64,000 nt of DNA from Aurantiochytrium sp. KH105 (Eukaryota > Sar > Bigyra > Thraustochytrida > Thraustochytriidae), in NCBI GenBank assembly GCA_003116975.1, contig BGKB01000014.1, positions 1 through 64,000 of the forward strand, read 5' to 3'. The translations under genes and the position numbers were made by a program. This document shows positions 40,395-50,100 of this stretch, piece after piece. Below the pieces are notes generated by a model. It ran no database searches and was not told where the DNA came from. It was given only the letters and a program-made list of their open reading frames with translations. The first letter of the stretch is position 1; each line of letters opens with the position of its first letter.

Positions 40395-41714
40395 CTATCT
40401 CTTGGACAAGACTGACATTGGAGGCCTCGCCGCCGAGGTTTGCGAAGCGAATGAAGGGGGAGACGCTAATGATGATGACTTCGAGTACCAGTCGATAAAA
40501 CGAAGAGCGAAATCCATGCGCTTCTCGAGAGAACCATGCTGAGCTTTGGCATCCTGTGACCACTCTAATAAGGATGCGAGATCAGTCTGACTCGCGCGCG
40601 TCTGAAGACGTTCCTTTATGAAAGCAATATCTTTGTGAAGCGCCTGTATAGTCTTGCGTTCCTGAACAGCCGCCGCTTCAGCGCGCTCGGCCAGACTGCG
40701 CTGGTCCGTGGCGAGTTTGGTCTGCAAAGGTTTGATTGCGCTTTCCACAGAGGCCGCAAGCTGATCAACGCGATCTCTTGTACGCGCCAAGGAAGAGTCA
40801 ATGCGAACTACGTCTTTGGCGGCCGCACTTTCTTCGACGCGCTCTTGCATTTCTACCAGACGAGCGGCCAAGAGATCTTGGTCAGCTGCGCGCGCACTTG
40901 CATCAAGCCTTTTCTGCATGGTACACAGAGCTGCATTGAGTTTACGAATTTGTGCAGCCTGTTTTTCCAAAGCGGATTCGCTTCTGGCGAGGCGATCCTC
41001 GGCATTCTGCGCGCGATCAAGCAGAGCATCGTGGCTGTCTGTAAATGACCGTACGCGCTGCGCGAGAGCATCCAAATGTGCAAAAGTCGACTTGTCAAGC
41101 TTCCCGGCGAGCAGTTGCTGGACAAGTGTGACTTGGCGGGAGAGTTCTGCATGCGCATCGCGGAGAGTATCAACGTCTCGTATTTTGGCGTGTTCCGTCT
41201 GCATCGAGCGGTTCAGGCTCACATACATTTCGTGAAGGCGCTCGTAAACGGCATCGCAGCGTTCTTGTGTTGCTTTGCGAGCAAGCGCGGCGTCGATCTG
41301 TTCGAGACGGCGAAGCTGCCATGCCACGACACGGCCGAGGCGTTGCGAGCTAGCATCGGTGTCCTGAACATCGCCCCGATCGACGATGTCGATGCGTTGA
41401 CGCACGCTTTTCAGGTCATTGCCTAGTTTGGCTGCCCAGGCTTCAAGACGTGACTCGATGTGTTTGACATCGAGGGCGCTGGCCTTGGCTTGAAATCCAC
41501 GCTCCAGGTTTCCCAGTGCCGTCTCTTGTGTTTCACGCTGCGCTGCGAGTTCCCTCAAGACGGCGTCGAGCGCGTCGACATTCAGGAGAGATCGAGCACT
41601 AGGCCATTTTCCCGCGCTGCCGAAGCCCGAACTCCCGAGTCCCGCCGCCGTTTGCACGGTCGAAGCGGGCCCAGCATTGCTCGCAGTTGCAACGGTGGCG
41701 ATCTTGTTTGTCAT
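40395..41714 (-). CDS. coiled-coil protein
   Basis: The 439-residue protein has a Ser/Gly/Ala-rich N-terminus (residues 1-40), then almost continuous coiled coil from ~45 to ~405. Within it, KASALDVKHIESRLEAWAAK, GKLDKSTFAHLDALAQRV and QTRASQTDLASLLEW resemble one another as spaced helical repeats. The tail is Ser-rich (SSLASPPSFASQTSAARPPM) after the conserved-looking LEKRMDFALRFIDWY. No signal or membrane segment is seen. Such architecture is common in basal-body and axonemal proteins, but I cannot name a family. Confidence 0.65.
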   Translation of the reverse strand: MTNKIATVATASNAGPASTVQTAAGLGSSGFGSAGKWPSARSLLNVDALDAVLRELAAQRETQETALGNLERGFQAKASALDVKHIESRLEAWAAKLGNDLKSVRQRIDIVDRGDVQDTDASSQRLGRVVAWQLRRLEQIDAALARKATQERCDAVYERLHEMYVSLNRSMQTEHAKIRDVDTLRDAHAELSRQVTLVQQLLAGKLDKSTFAHLDALAQRVRSFTDSHDALLDRAQNAEDRLARSESALEKQAAQIRKLNAALCTMQKRLDASARAADQDLLAARLVEMQERVEESAAAKDVVRIDSSLARTRDRVDQLAASVESAIKPLQTKLATDQRSLAERAEAAAVQERKTIQALHKDIAFIKERLQTRASQTDLASLLEWSQDAKAQHGSLEKRMDFALRFIDWYSKSSSLASPPSFASQTSAARPPMSVLSKR

Positions 41715-42372
41715 GCTTTGTTGGCTGGATCGGCAGCGGCCGGCCGCTGCGACAGCGAGAGCTCAGCTCGCTAGCTAGCTCTCAAGCTCAGCTCGCGAGC
41801 TGACTGCTGTCGCCGCTCCACCTCGCGCTCCTTGCTTTTTCTGCTCTGCGCTATCGCCGGGAGTGACCTTCGTCGTCGGGCAAGCGCGGTTTTTCCATTG
41901 CTGCCGGTTTTTTCCTAGGGGCCCGAAGACAATGTCCCGCTGCAACGTCGACCACTTCCATTTCAAGCACTTCGCTCATTGGTTTTGGACTGACAGCGAC
42001 GTGGAGCACGGCGGGCACATCGGCAGTCCCTAGTAGGCCTGAAAGCTAGGTCTAGTATCTACAAAAAACAAAATACACGAGGTTTTGTCGTCGCCAATGT
42101 CCCATCTGCCCGACGGCGAGATGTGATTTGCGCAGCGAGCAAGGAACACCGGCAATACGCTCGAGGATGCCCGCCCGAGCTGGCCAAGTCCAACGAGAAG
42201 AACGACAATAGCATCCGGCTGCTGCTCGGACCTCGTCGCAAGCAAAACCACAACACCGGGACCGAGAAGAAAACCTTTACCAGAACGAGCGAGAGTTTGA
42301 GGAGGCATCAGAGCCCATCGTCATTCAAGACAGCAACAGCAGGACCACCATCAACGGTTGGGGAAAGTCAAG
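41715..42372. other. divergent spacer
   Basis: The spacer holds an AGCT-rich palindromic stretch (41759-41803, repeated CTAGCT/AGCTCGC). No gene is supported. Confidence 0.45.
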
Positions 42373-43047
42373 ATGATCGAAGGGCAGCAAGACGAGCTCG
42401 TGTCAACATGGCGTGGCAAGCCCGGCGTTGCAACGTACCAGCCTTATGGGACGCAATCCGTGGCTGCGTGGTGGAAGGAGACGTTGTCCAAAGCAGAGTT
42501 TACGCTCGTGCTGTATGTGCGCGGCGTGTGGTGCCCGTATTGCGCTGAGCACGTGAAGCAGTTTTCAAAGCTGCAAGAGCGCATTAAGTCTGCGGGCGGT
42601 CAAATGATTGGCATCACCAGCGATGGGCCGAAAGGCCTCGACGACCTCATCAAAGCGTGGAAGCCAGCCTTTCCATTTCTCAGCGACCCTGCGCATGCGT
42701 TGCGTGGACTTTTGCAGGAACAATACAAGGTGAAGATTGCTGTAAGCGGTGGTCCTGGGGAAACAAAGGCTTTCTACCGTCGTCATCCATTCATCTCAAA
42801 GTACCCTCTTGGGTGCGCGCAGCCCGCCATTGTGGTGGTCACGAAATCCGGCGAGCTCCTCTTTCGCTGGGCCATTGATCCGGCCGTGCAAAATCTCGGC
42901 GGGGCCACGGACCGGCCTGCTGCTGCTGATGTCATCGGCGTTGTCGAGAAGAAGCGCAAGGGCGGCTACAAGGAGGGTGTTGTGGACGCCAAGGATCTTG
43001 GTGTTGTCGGTTCCATTGGTATTTTTAGCGTGTGCGTTATCGTTTGA
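42373..43047 (+). CDS. AhpC/TSA-type redoxin with CPYC motif
   Basis: ATG 42373 gives 224 residues; the frame upstream to 42358 starts with TTG. The thioredoxin-like fold shows the beta-strand FTLVLYVRGVWCPYC with a CxxC active site (residues ~55-63), followed by MIGITSDGPKG, a proline-bearing loop (CAQPAIVVVTKSG) and RWAIDP. This fits the peroxiredoxin-like AhpC/TSA superfamily, so it probably reduces peroxides or disulfides. The usual peroxiredoxin TxxC is replaced by WCPYC, as in thioredoxin-type redoxins. The C-terminus is hydrophobic (VVGSIGIFSVCVIV) and may be a membrane tail, or an artefact of an unspliced 3' exon. Confidence 0.72.
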   Translation: MIEGQQDELVSTWRGKPGVATYQPYGTQSVAAWWKETLSKAEFTLVLYVRGVWCPYCAEHVKQFSKLQERIKSAGGQMIGITSDGPKGLDDLIKAWKPAFPFLSDPAHALRGLLQEQYKVKIAVSGGPGETKAFYRRHPFISKYPLGCAQPAIVVVTKSGELLFRWAIDPAVQNLGGATDRPAAADVIGVVEKKRKGGYKEGVVDAKDLGVVGSIGIFSVCVIV

Positions 43048-43298
43048 TTCATCAAGCACACGGGCACACATCGCGCGAGCACGAGAATCATTGCGTGAAC
43101 TTGCTTCGCTCGACCTGGCCTTGCGCTCATGACAAGAATGTCTGATGCATCGGCCGGGGAGAGGAGACGAATCGCAATAGGCTTACTAGGGCCTTCTACT
43201 AATCAAATAGAGAAAATCGTTCTTCTTTTGGCTGTTGCAATGACACCGTGACGCCAATCCGGAAACAACTTGAAGAGCCACCAACAAAGACGTGCACA

Positions 43299-43529
43299 AT
43301 GGAGAGCACCATGACGCAGTTTCTCGTGGTCTTCAGCGCCGGAGGTACGTGCGTGGGCGAGGCGCGGACTCACCAGGGCGCGCTCATGCGCGCAGCGAAG
43401 AGCCGATAGGTCGGGGTTAATTAGGCTGGGCTGACTTGGCTTCTTTTTTCTTGTTTCTCCGCAGTCGTCGTCGGCGTCGTCCTTGGCTGGAAAGCGCGGC
43501 GCAAGGCAAAGCAGTTTCTCAAAGACTAG
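43299..43529 (+). CDS. 36-residue single-pass microprotein, mitoregulin-like, two exons
   Basis: Exon 1 is 43299-43344 and exon 2 is 43465-43529. The 120-bp intron has a perfect donor (GGAG|GTACGTG) and a strong acceptor after a pyrimidine tract (TTTCTCCGCAG), phase 1. The spliced product starts MESTMTQFLVVFSAG. It has one hydrophobic helix ending VVLGW and a basic tail, KARRKAKQFLKD. Vertebrate mitoregulin, a small inner-mitochondrial-membrane protein, has the same plan: a helix with small residues, then GVLLGW, an Ala/Arg-rich basic stretch and a second aromatic-Leu. The order of exon, intron and stop makes chance unlikely. Homology to mitoregulin is inference from a short motif. Convergent with the RGS gene. 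Confidence 0.6.
43345..43464 (+). other. intron of microprotein gene
   Basis: This GT-AG intron of 120 bp has donor GTACGTG and a T/C-rich tract before CCGCAG. It splits a Gly/Val codon region within the transmembrane helix. Confidence 0.65.
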
Positions 43530-43735
43530 CAGACCATGGGTGGGAGCAAAGTTTTTATACGGGGAACACGAAGACGGCGCTCAAGAAAGCGATGCAAATG
43601 ATCGAAAAAGAAGAATCAAAGAGAGAACAAAGACAATTGATTGATAAGATAACAAAACATAAAACAAACAAGAATGAGAACAAGCCACACCTCTGCATCC
43701 AATGTCAGCAGCAGGAGTATGTATGTGCTTTAGCG

Positions 43736-44878
43736 TCAGCCCGAAGATAGGGCACGAAGTTGGTGTCGAAAGCCGCGCCGCTTCTTGGCAGCTCGAGCTC
43801 GAGCTCGTGCTGATGCAATCGCTTCTTCACTTTCGTCGAGACTCGGGGACTCGGTATTTTCAGCAGAGGTCTCGATTGCGAGCTCATCCGGTGCATCGGA
43901 CTCCGTCTCGACGCCTTGGGGGCCCGATGCAGCATCTCCCTTCAACTTGGACCTGCCGAGCGTCGAATGTGGTCTGCGGAATGTAAGTGCCGCCGCGGCC
44001 TCGCCCCGTCGGCGCAGAGACGAGCCGACGCTCGGCGGCATGAATCTGTTCGACATTGGTTTCTTCCGCGGCGAGGCTTTCTTCTTGGCGGTCTGATCCC
44101 CATTTTGCGCCATTCGCGCGTAGTAGGCCATGCGGTCCAAAAGCTCTTCCTCCATGCACGCCTCGACAAAGCGCGGTAAGATGTCGCGCTCCATGGTCTG
44201 GAAGGCTTCATCGGCAGCCTTTGTAAAGACAGAGTTCTGCTTGGTAAGTTGGGGCTTTTCGAGGAGAATTTCCTGCACCTCTTTGAGCACGGAAGGCGAG
44301 ACACAAACCCACATCCGCGCACCATCCTGCAAAAAGGTTTGGTACACGCGCAACGCGTCCATGATGGCGTTCACCTGCGACATGGGAAGCCGGAAAGAGC
44401 GAGCCATGTTGATGTGCATTCGCGTTACGTCCACACTCACATCTGATGCTGGGAGCGTGGTCTCGGCCTCCTCGAGAATGGCTTGCAGGTCATTGTTCGG
44501 CCGCACGTACTTGTGTTTACGAAACTTTTGCACGGCAAGGTAAAAGAGAAGGTTTTCGCTTGCGTGCTGCGACTTGATAAAGACCCTGAACGCCTGGAGT
44601 AGCGCCACGTCCTTGAGCACGTACTTCAGGGGCAGATCGTCGAGGGTACCTCTGAGGGCCTCGAGGCGTTCGCGCGTGGCGGCCTCCACTTCTTCGGAGA
44701 CCCTGTCTTCAAGCTCAAACTCTTCGCGTGCGCCCTGTCCTCCTCTCGCCTCGTGCGCGGGCAGCGCCGCCTTGAAGTCCCACGAGAGCACCGCCAGCGC
44801 CGACTCCGCCCGCGTCGTGCGTCTCGCCGTCCCGGAGGCCCCGCGGCCGCGCCCGGCCGCCGCCAGGCACGCGCCCAT
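43736..44878 (-). CDS. RGS domain protein with N-terminal lipidation signal
   Basis: Using ATG 44876-44878 the product is 380 residues and begins MGACLAAAG. Gly2 and Cys4 make a typical myristoylation/palmitoylation signal, which favours this start over the longer frame from 45091. An RGS domain spans ~80-225. Its helices include LLQAFRVFIKSQHASENLLF (helix 4 region, with the conserved Glu-Asn) and FLQDGARMWVCVSP. Downstream is ILPRFVEACMEEELLDRMAY. RGS proteins speed GTP hydrolysis by G-alpha subunits at the plasma membrane. The C-terminal ~130 residues are Ser/Arg/Glu-rich and disordered. The insert between the RGS helices (PSVLKEVQEILLEKPQLTKQ) is longer than usual. Confidence 0.8.
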   Translation of the reverse strand: MGACLAAAGRGRGASGTARRTTRAESALAVLSWDFKAALPAHEARGGQGAREEFELEDRVSEEVEAATRERLEALRGTLDDLPLKYVLKDVALLQAFRVFIKSQHASENLLFYLAVQKFRKHKYVRPNNDLQAILEEAETTLPASDVSVDVTRMHINMARSFRLPMSQVNAIMDALRVYQTFLQDGARMWVCVSPSVLKEVQEILLEKPQLTKQNSVFTKAADEAFQTMERDILPRFVEACMEEELLDRMAYYARMAQNGDQTAKKKASPRKKPMSNRFMPPSVGSSLRRRGEAAAALTFRRPHSTLGRSKLKGDAASGPQGVETESDAPDELAIETSAENTESPSLDESEEAIASARARARAAKKRRGFRHQLRALSSG

Positions 44879-45422
44879 GCGGCGGGCCCACGCCGCCGGA
44901 GTCTTCTCTCCTCGTCTCGCCTCCGCTCGTCTCCTCTCCTCTGCTCTCGTCTCCGCTCGCGTCTCGCGCTCTGCTCTGCTCTGCTCTCCGCCGCGCGGGC
45001 GCCGCGGGCGAGGCTCGCGAGCGAGGGATCCTGGCTTGCCTTCGCGCGCGTCTTGCTCGGAAACCTCACCTACCGCCACGAACGAACCCAAAAGAGGTAT
45101 AATACTGGTGCTGTGCTCGGGTGGCTTGCGTCTTGCTTGACTTGCTTCTTGGCTTGCTTCTTGGCTTGCTTGCTTGCTTGCTTGCTTGCTTCATTGCTTG
45201 CTTCATTGCTTGCGTGCTCGGCCATCGCTATCTTGACTCGTGTGCGCTGCATCTGCTCCGACACTACTGGCCCAACAAAGCTCATGCCTGGCCGAGTCAC
45301 GGGCCGTGCGCGAGGAGAGAAGCGTCCTTGGCCTGGTATGTATACATTGGCATGTGGAGCGCCAGGAGGCGCTCTCACTCTCGGCATGCATGGCTTTGGC
45401 GTTCCGAGATCCATGGACATCT
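44879..45422. other. spacer with GCTT repeats
   Basis: The spacer holds CTCTG/CTCGT-rich sequence (44925-44990) and a GCTT/CTTG tetramer array (45123-45213) with TCATT and TTG interruptions. No gene is seen. Confidence 0.55.
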
Positions 45423-46769
45423 TCAAGGCAGTGGTTCGCTGACAAAGAGAGGAGCATGCTGCGTCTGCGCCCAGAGAACCATGAACCAAAGCTTGCGCTC
45501 AATCCTCTTCACAAGAGTCGAGCGCGTGCGAGATTCTCGAAAGCACTGCCACACGTCCAAAAGAGCGTCAGCCAAAAGTTCTTGGGGGCTCGCGGTAAGA
45601 GCGCGCAAGTCCACGAGCTGCTGCTCGTGACTGGCAAAGAGCCTTGCGCCAGCAAATTCGTCCTCGCCAGGTCTCTCGATGGCAAAATGCGTGCTTGCGC
45701 TGGGGGCAGCCTGCTCTGAAGCCAAAGCGGATTTGAAAGCCGAGATGTTTGCAGCCGAGATGGTTCCAAAGGAGTCCAACATGACTTGCTCGAGAGACTC
45801 TGGCGCGAAACGTTCGCCGCGCAAGATGCTTGAGCGCGCAGCTAGCTCGCGCAAAACCTCGTCACTATTATCCGAGCCAATGAGGCCATTGAAGAGTCTT
45901 ACAACGTGCACATATGCCAGAGCGACACTACATACATGAAATTTGAAGGAGGCTGCAATTTGTGCAGGCGCGCCAATGGAAGCGAGAGACTCATTTCTAC
46001 TGCGAGTAAATACAGATGCTCGCTCTTCTTTTGCCATGGTTTCCCCGAACCAGATCATGGGCGCACTCAATTGCGTAGAGTGCAGGGCATCCGGTTCATC
46101 CTCGGTTTCATTTTGCTGCTCTCCACCATCGAGATCCCACACGAGCCGCTTGCTCACACGAGGCTCTCGAAAGGAGATGTATTGTCCCACCGGAAATGTC
46201 CACCAAGGAACGTACGGACGTAGTCTTGCGTTGTCATCGCCGTACACCACATCTAGCCCACCAGCGACGGATACCTGGGTGCGGAATCTGACGCGGTCCT
46301 GCTCAAGCATGGCTGCCTCAAGATCGTGGACTGAAGCCTCTTCAATGCTCTTGGCCGTAAGTTCCTGTACGCTAAGCACGTCTTTGAGACGAGCTGCGAG
46401 CTGCTCGATGTCGCGGTCTTCGCCCTGGTCTTGGTCGTCCTGCTCGACAAGCAGCGGCGAGGACGACCCCTGGTCCCCACTCTCTTCTTGCTCGACCATT
46501 GTTTTCTCTAGCAAGAGCCGCTTTTGAGCTTGCTCGCGCGAAACAGACAACAGACGCTGGGCATCGCGCGGTGGCTCAAGGTCGATTTCACGGCGCCGCT
46601 CGGCTGCCCGCAGGCGCAGCTCGCCCTCGACTTGGTCTTTGTAAAAGGCCTCCATGCAATTGCCGCCTCCATGACGTCTGTAGCACGACACGCCGCAGTA
46701 CGCTGCTGCGCACCGCGGGCAGCGGTACGCGGCTGCGCTCTCCGCGCAGACGTCGCACGCACTCGCCAT
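45423..46769 (-). CDS. ZNHIT2: HIT-type zinc finger protein, ZNHIT2-like
   Basis: The 448-residue protein starts at ATG 46767-46769. Its HIT zinc finger uses C5, C8, C17, C20, C25, C29, H33 and C38 (ACDVCAES, YRCPRCAAAYCGVSCYRRH). The ZNHIT2 signature MEAFYKDQVEGELR follows. Later family segments are also present: RLRPYVPWWTF and KFHVCSVALAYVHVVRLFNG, matching the WRPWW and FAYAHT regions of human ZNHIT2 (403 residues). ZNHIT2 bridges the R2TP chaperone and U5 snRNP components in spliceosome assembly. The other HIT proteins (ZNHIT1, 3 and 6) lack these C-terminal parts. Confidence 0.85.
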   Translation of the reverse strand: MASACDVCAESAAAYRCPRCAAAYCGVSCYRRHGGGNCMEAFYKDQVEGELRLRAAERRREIDLEPPRDAQRLLSVSREQAQKRLLLEKTMVEQEESGDQGSSSPLLVEQDDQDQGEDRDIEQLAARLKDVLSVQELTAKSIEEASVHDLEAAMLEQDRVRFRTQVSVAGGLDVVYGDDNARLRPYVPWWTFPVGQYISFREPRVSKRLVWDLDGGEQQNETEDEPDALHSTQLSAPMIWFGETMAKEERASVFTRSRNESLASIGAPAQIAASFKFHVCSVALAYVHVVRLFNGLIGSDNSDEVLRELAARSSILRGERFAPESLEQVMLDSFGTISAANISAFKSALASEQAAPSASTHFAIERPGEDEFAGARLFASHEQQLVDLRALTASPQELLADALLDVWQCFRESRTRSTLVKRIERKLWFMVLWAQTQHAPLFVSEPLP

Positions 46770-47180
46770 GGCCCACGCCCACGGTTTTCCCGAGTTTGGT
46801 TATTGGCAATACCAGGTTCAAGGCCACGCACGACCCAATCATAAAAAGACTCGGCCGGCGCCAAGATGATTTGAGAACGCACGGTCATGAGCCGAAACTC
46901 GGAACAAAACCGGTCGAAACCATGAGAAATGTTTGCAATCGTGCTTGGCTCAAGTAATCGTGTTTTGCTGGATTCTTGCTGACTAAGCTGCAATGATGCA
47001 AGCCTGCAAATCGTAGACCTCTGACAACTTTCAAGAACAAAAAAAGCATTACAACCTCCACGGACACATTGACCGCTCTCACAGACCTGGCCAGCCGCCT
47101 TGGCGGTTATCGATTCTCGTGAGACTTTCAATCAACGCGGCCGATCGAACGCGGCCGATCGAAATCTAGACTGCGAGTGG
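46770..47180. other. intergenic spacer
   Basis: The 411-bp spacer lies between two co-oriented genes. CGGCCGATCGAA occurs twice in tandem at 47138-47163. No gene is seen. Confidence 0.45.
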
Positions 47181-50100
47181 CTAGCTTGATGCGACTGATG
47201 CCGAAGTTCTGGAATTAAAATGTTGTGTTCTCCGACGGCAATGTGATGTATTGGCGGATGTCCTGGTCGTTATTGACAGACTCTTCCTGGCTTCTTGAGA
47301 AAAGATGTAACCATAGATTTTGGGGCCAAAGATGAGACCCAGCGCATCGAGTGTGCAGAGGATGATCACCAGAGCTTTGACGAGTCCGTCGAGACTGGGT
47401 GTGTTGATGGTCACCATGAAGATTGGAATGCCAAGAACAAAGAGCTCCAAGTAGCTGATAAGCGCCATAGCAATGAAGCGACCTTCCGAAAACTTTGTAG
47501 GAATATTTCGCCCCTTGTATGCCAGGTAGTTTCCCCAAACCAAGCAGACGACAATAAAGCAAATGAGAGGAACCAGAAATGGCAAGGGATTTTTGCAGGT
47601 GCAGATTCCTACGGACTGAATTGGCGCACCTGTGACTGAATCCGTTTCAACAATTGTTCTCGTGTACCGAAGTGGATCGACGGTGAGCCAGGCTAGTAAG
47701 ATCGAGAGGACGCATGCGAGAAAAATGAGCTCGTATTGAAAGAGCTGCCTGTTGGAAATGGAAATACGCCTCAATCGTCTGTTGTTGAAGAGCTTGTTGA
47801 CTCGCCACGTCTTCAGCAGCAATGGTACGACAATGATTCCAAATCCCACGAAGAAAAAAATAGGGATCAGCATACAGTTGGTGTCCAGACTTGCGTACAC
47901 GTCACTCTCGTCGTACAGGTCCGCATTCTCGCCGTACAGGACGCTGTCGTCCTTGGTCACAAGAATGGCAGTGTGTACTGAGATGAATCCGCCGACCAAG
48001 ACCTGGACGAGAAAGACAGGCGAGGATATACGGATGATCGCTGCGCGCCTCTTTCTTACGACCCAAAGAAGCAGCCCAACAATGCTCACCTCGGAGAGAA
48101 TTACTACAGTCGTGATGACAATCTTGGACGCATCTGACATGACGCCAATGTCGTGTTCCGGTAGCATCACGGAGTGTCCGTCGCAAGTTACTGCCGTTGT
48201 TGCTAGCTCGACATCTGCAAGTGCGAAAGAAGAGCGACAAGGCGCGTACGCCATTTCAGCCGAGGCAAGCGGCCGTTGCAGAGTTTCAACGTCCACAAAC
48301 CAGTGCACAAATGCTGCAAACTCTTCTCCCTCGCTCAGGGCGATGTCATCATCGTTGTCATCGACTTCGCACGCCTCATTCAGAAAGTTCGTGGGGAAAA
48401 CGGCGTCCAGAACCTCGACGAAGGGCCAGCATGACGCAGACGCATTGCTTGGAGAAGCCGATGAGAAGATATTGATGTCTTCAACACAGGCAAGAATCGA
48501 AGACTCTGAAATCTCGACTGTGCTGCCATTCTCCGTTTGTATGGAGATTGCTGAGGCGAGTGAGCCGAGCTGAGAGACTAGAGGAATTACAGCCATTGAG
48601 AATGGTGTGCTATACAATGTTGCGAGGAGAGCTTCCGGCGAGCTCACCATTATGGCTGATGTTGTGAACGTAAAGTCTGTCACGCTGCTCTTCGCGCTGA
48701 GCTGCGCGCTGAAGCGGTCCATCCAATCGATACTGGAAGCGCCGTCCGAGCGAATAAGTTGAATCGTTTCATTGGGAAGCGTCACGGCCGTCTCTTCGTT
48801 CATAGCGACGATGCCCGAGGCGTCCCAGCGCGTTATACTCCCGTTGAGTATGTCCACCAAGGTCTGAATATTCATCGAGACGGCAAGACTCGAGTATGAG
48901 CAGTCGTTCTGGCTTGTCGCTCCGCAGAGATTGAAGACGATCGCGTGCGCCACGCCTGCAAAGCGCAGGCGACGGAGCCCAAGTTGGTCGGTCTTGGTCT
49001 TATTGCGCGCGAGTACCTCGGTGACAGTGTCGGCAAAGTCAATGAGCATTGTAGGCTGAGCAATCTCCTCGCTGATCCATGAAGGCGCGCCAGCACGAGT
49101 AGACGCGGTCTCCACATTGAAAGTGAGCGTATCACGAAGTACCTTGTACGCAGGCTCGACGAGGGCCAATACATTCTCAAAAACTGGATTTATATCAAAG
49201 CGCACGTCAACTCGGCGAGGTTTTGCGTAGACGAGTTCGCCATTGCACTTGAGACTGGTACGAATTCGCTCGAGAACGGCACCACTGACTTCTGAAGGGA
49301 GACTAGCAAATCCGAGTGTTTCTGCCAAGGTGCCAACCACACTGTCGGTGTAAAACCATGTCAGAAAATCAAACGTAGCCTCGCGATTGACGCAGGTTGC
49401 GCCCTCCCGTAAGCTGTCCTTGCGTAGCACAAAGTACGTGTATCCCACGATAGGCCAAGCGAGTCGGCCTTTAGCACCAAAAATATCGGCAGTCATGCTT
49501 GTGGAGTTGTCACCATTATTGCCAAAATCGAGACCCTTTTCCATGACAGCAAAGTTGACAGACTCTGATGATGCATGCACAATGGTTCCATCTTTGCTAA
49601 TTCCTGCTTTCTGCGCGTTCATCTCGTCAGCATCTGCGAGCACCGCATACGAGATGGACCCAGGTGTCAAAAGCACCGATGAGACAAGGCCCGTAGTTGT
49701 GTCTTTCTTCTCGAGATTCACTGCATTCCACGTCGCCTGGGAAGAAGCGCCGACCTGGGTTTCAAAGGCCTCTTCGAATGAAGAGAGTGCACTGCGGAAG
49801 ATCTCCGTCGTCCCCGAACCGTCAGCTCGAACCATGACTTTAATTTTCCCGTGCTGCTGCGACACCTCGTGCAGCGCGTCTTCACGACCAGGATTAAGGT
49901 CCAAGATGTCGCTATGATTCCAATAGGCGATCGACTCTGGCTCACAACCCGCTGTTGCGGGATAATCACATTGTCGAAAAATGCGACTGAGAACTTCAGC
50001 GCTCAAGACGAGATCTGGGACATTTTCCAAGTTGTAAATGGGAACGACCGCACCAGCCACAGAAGGGTACATTTCCAGGTCGCTATATTCATTGTACGAG

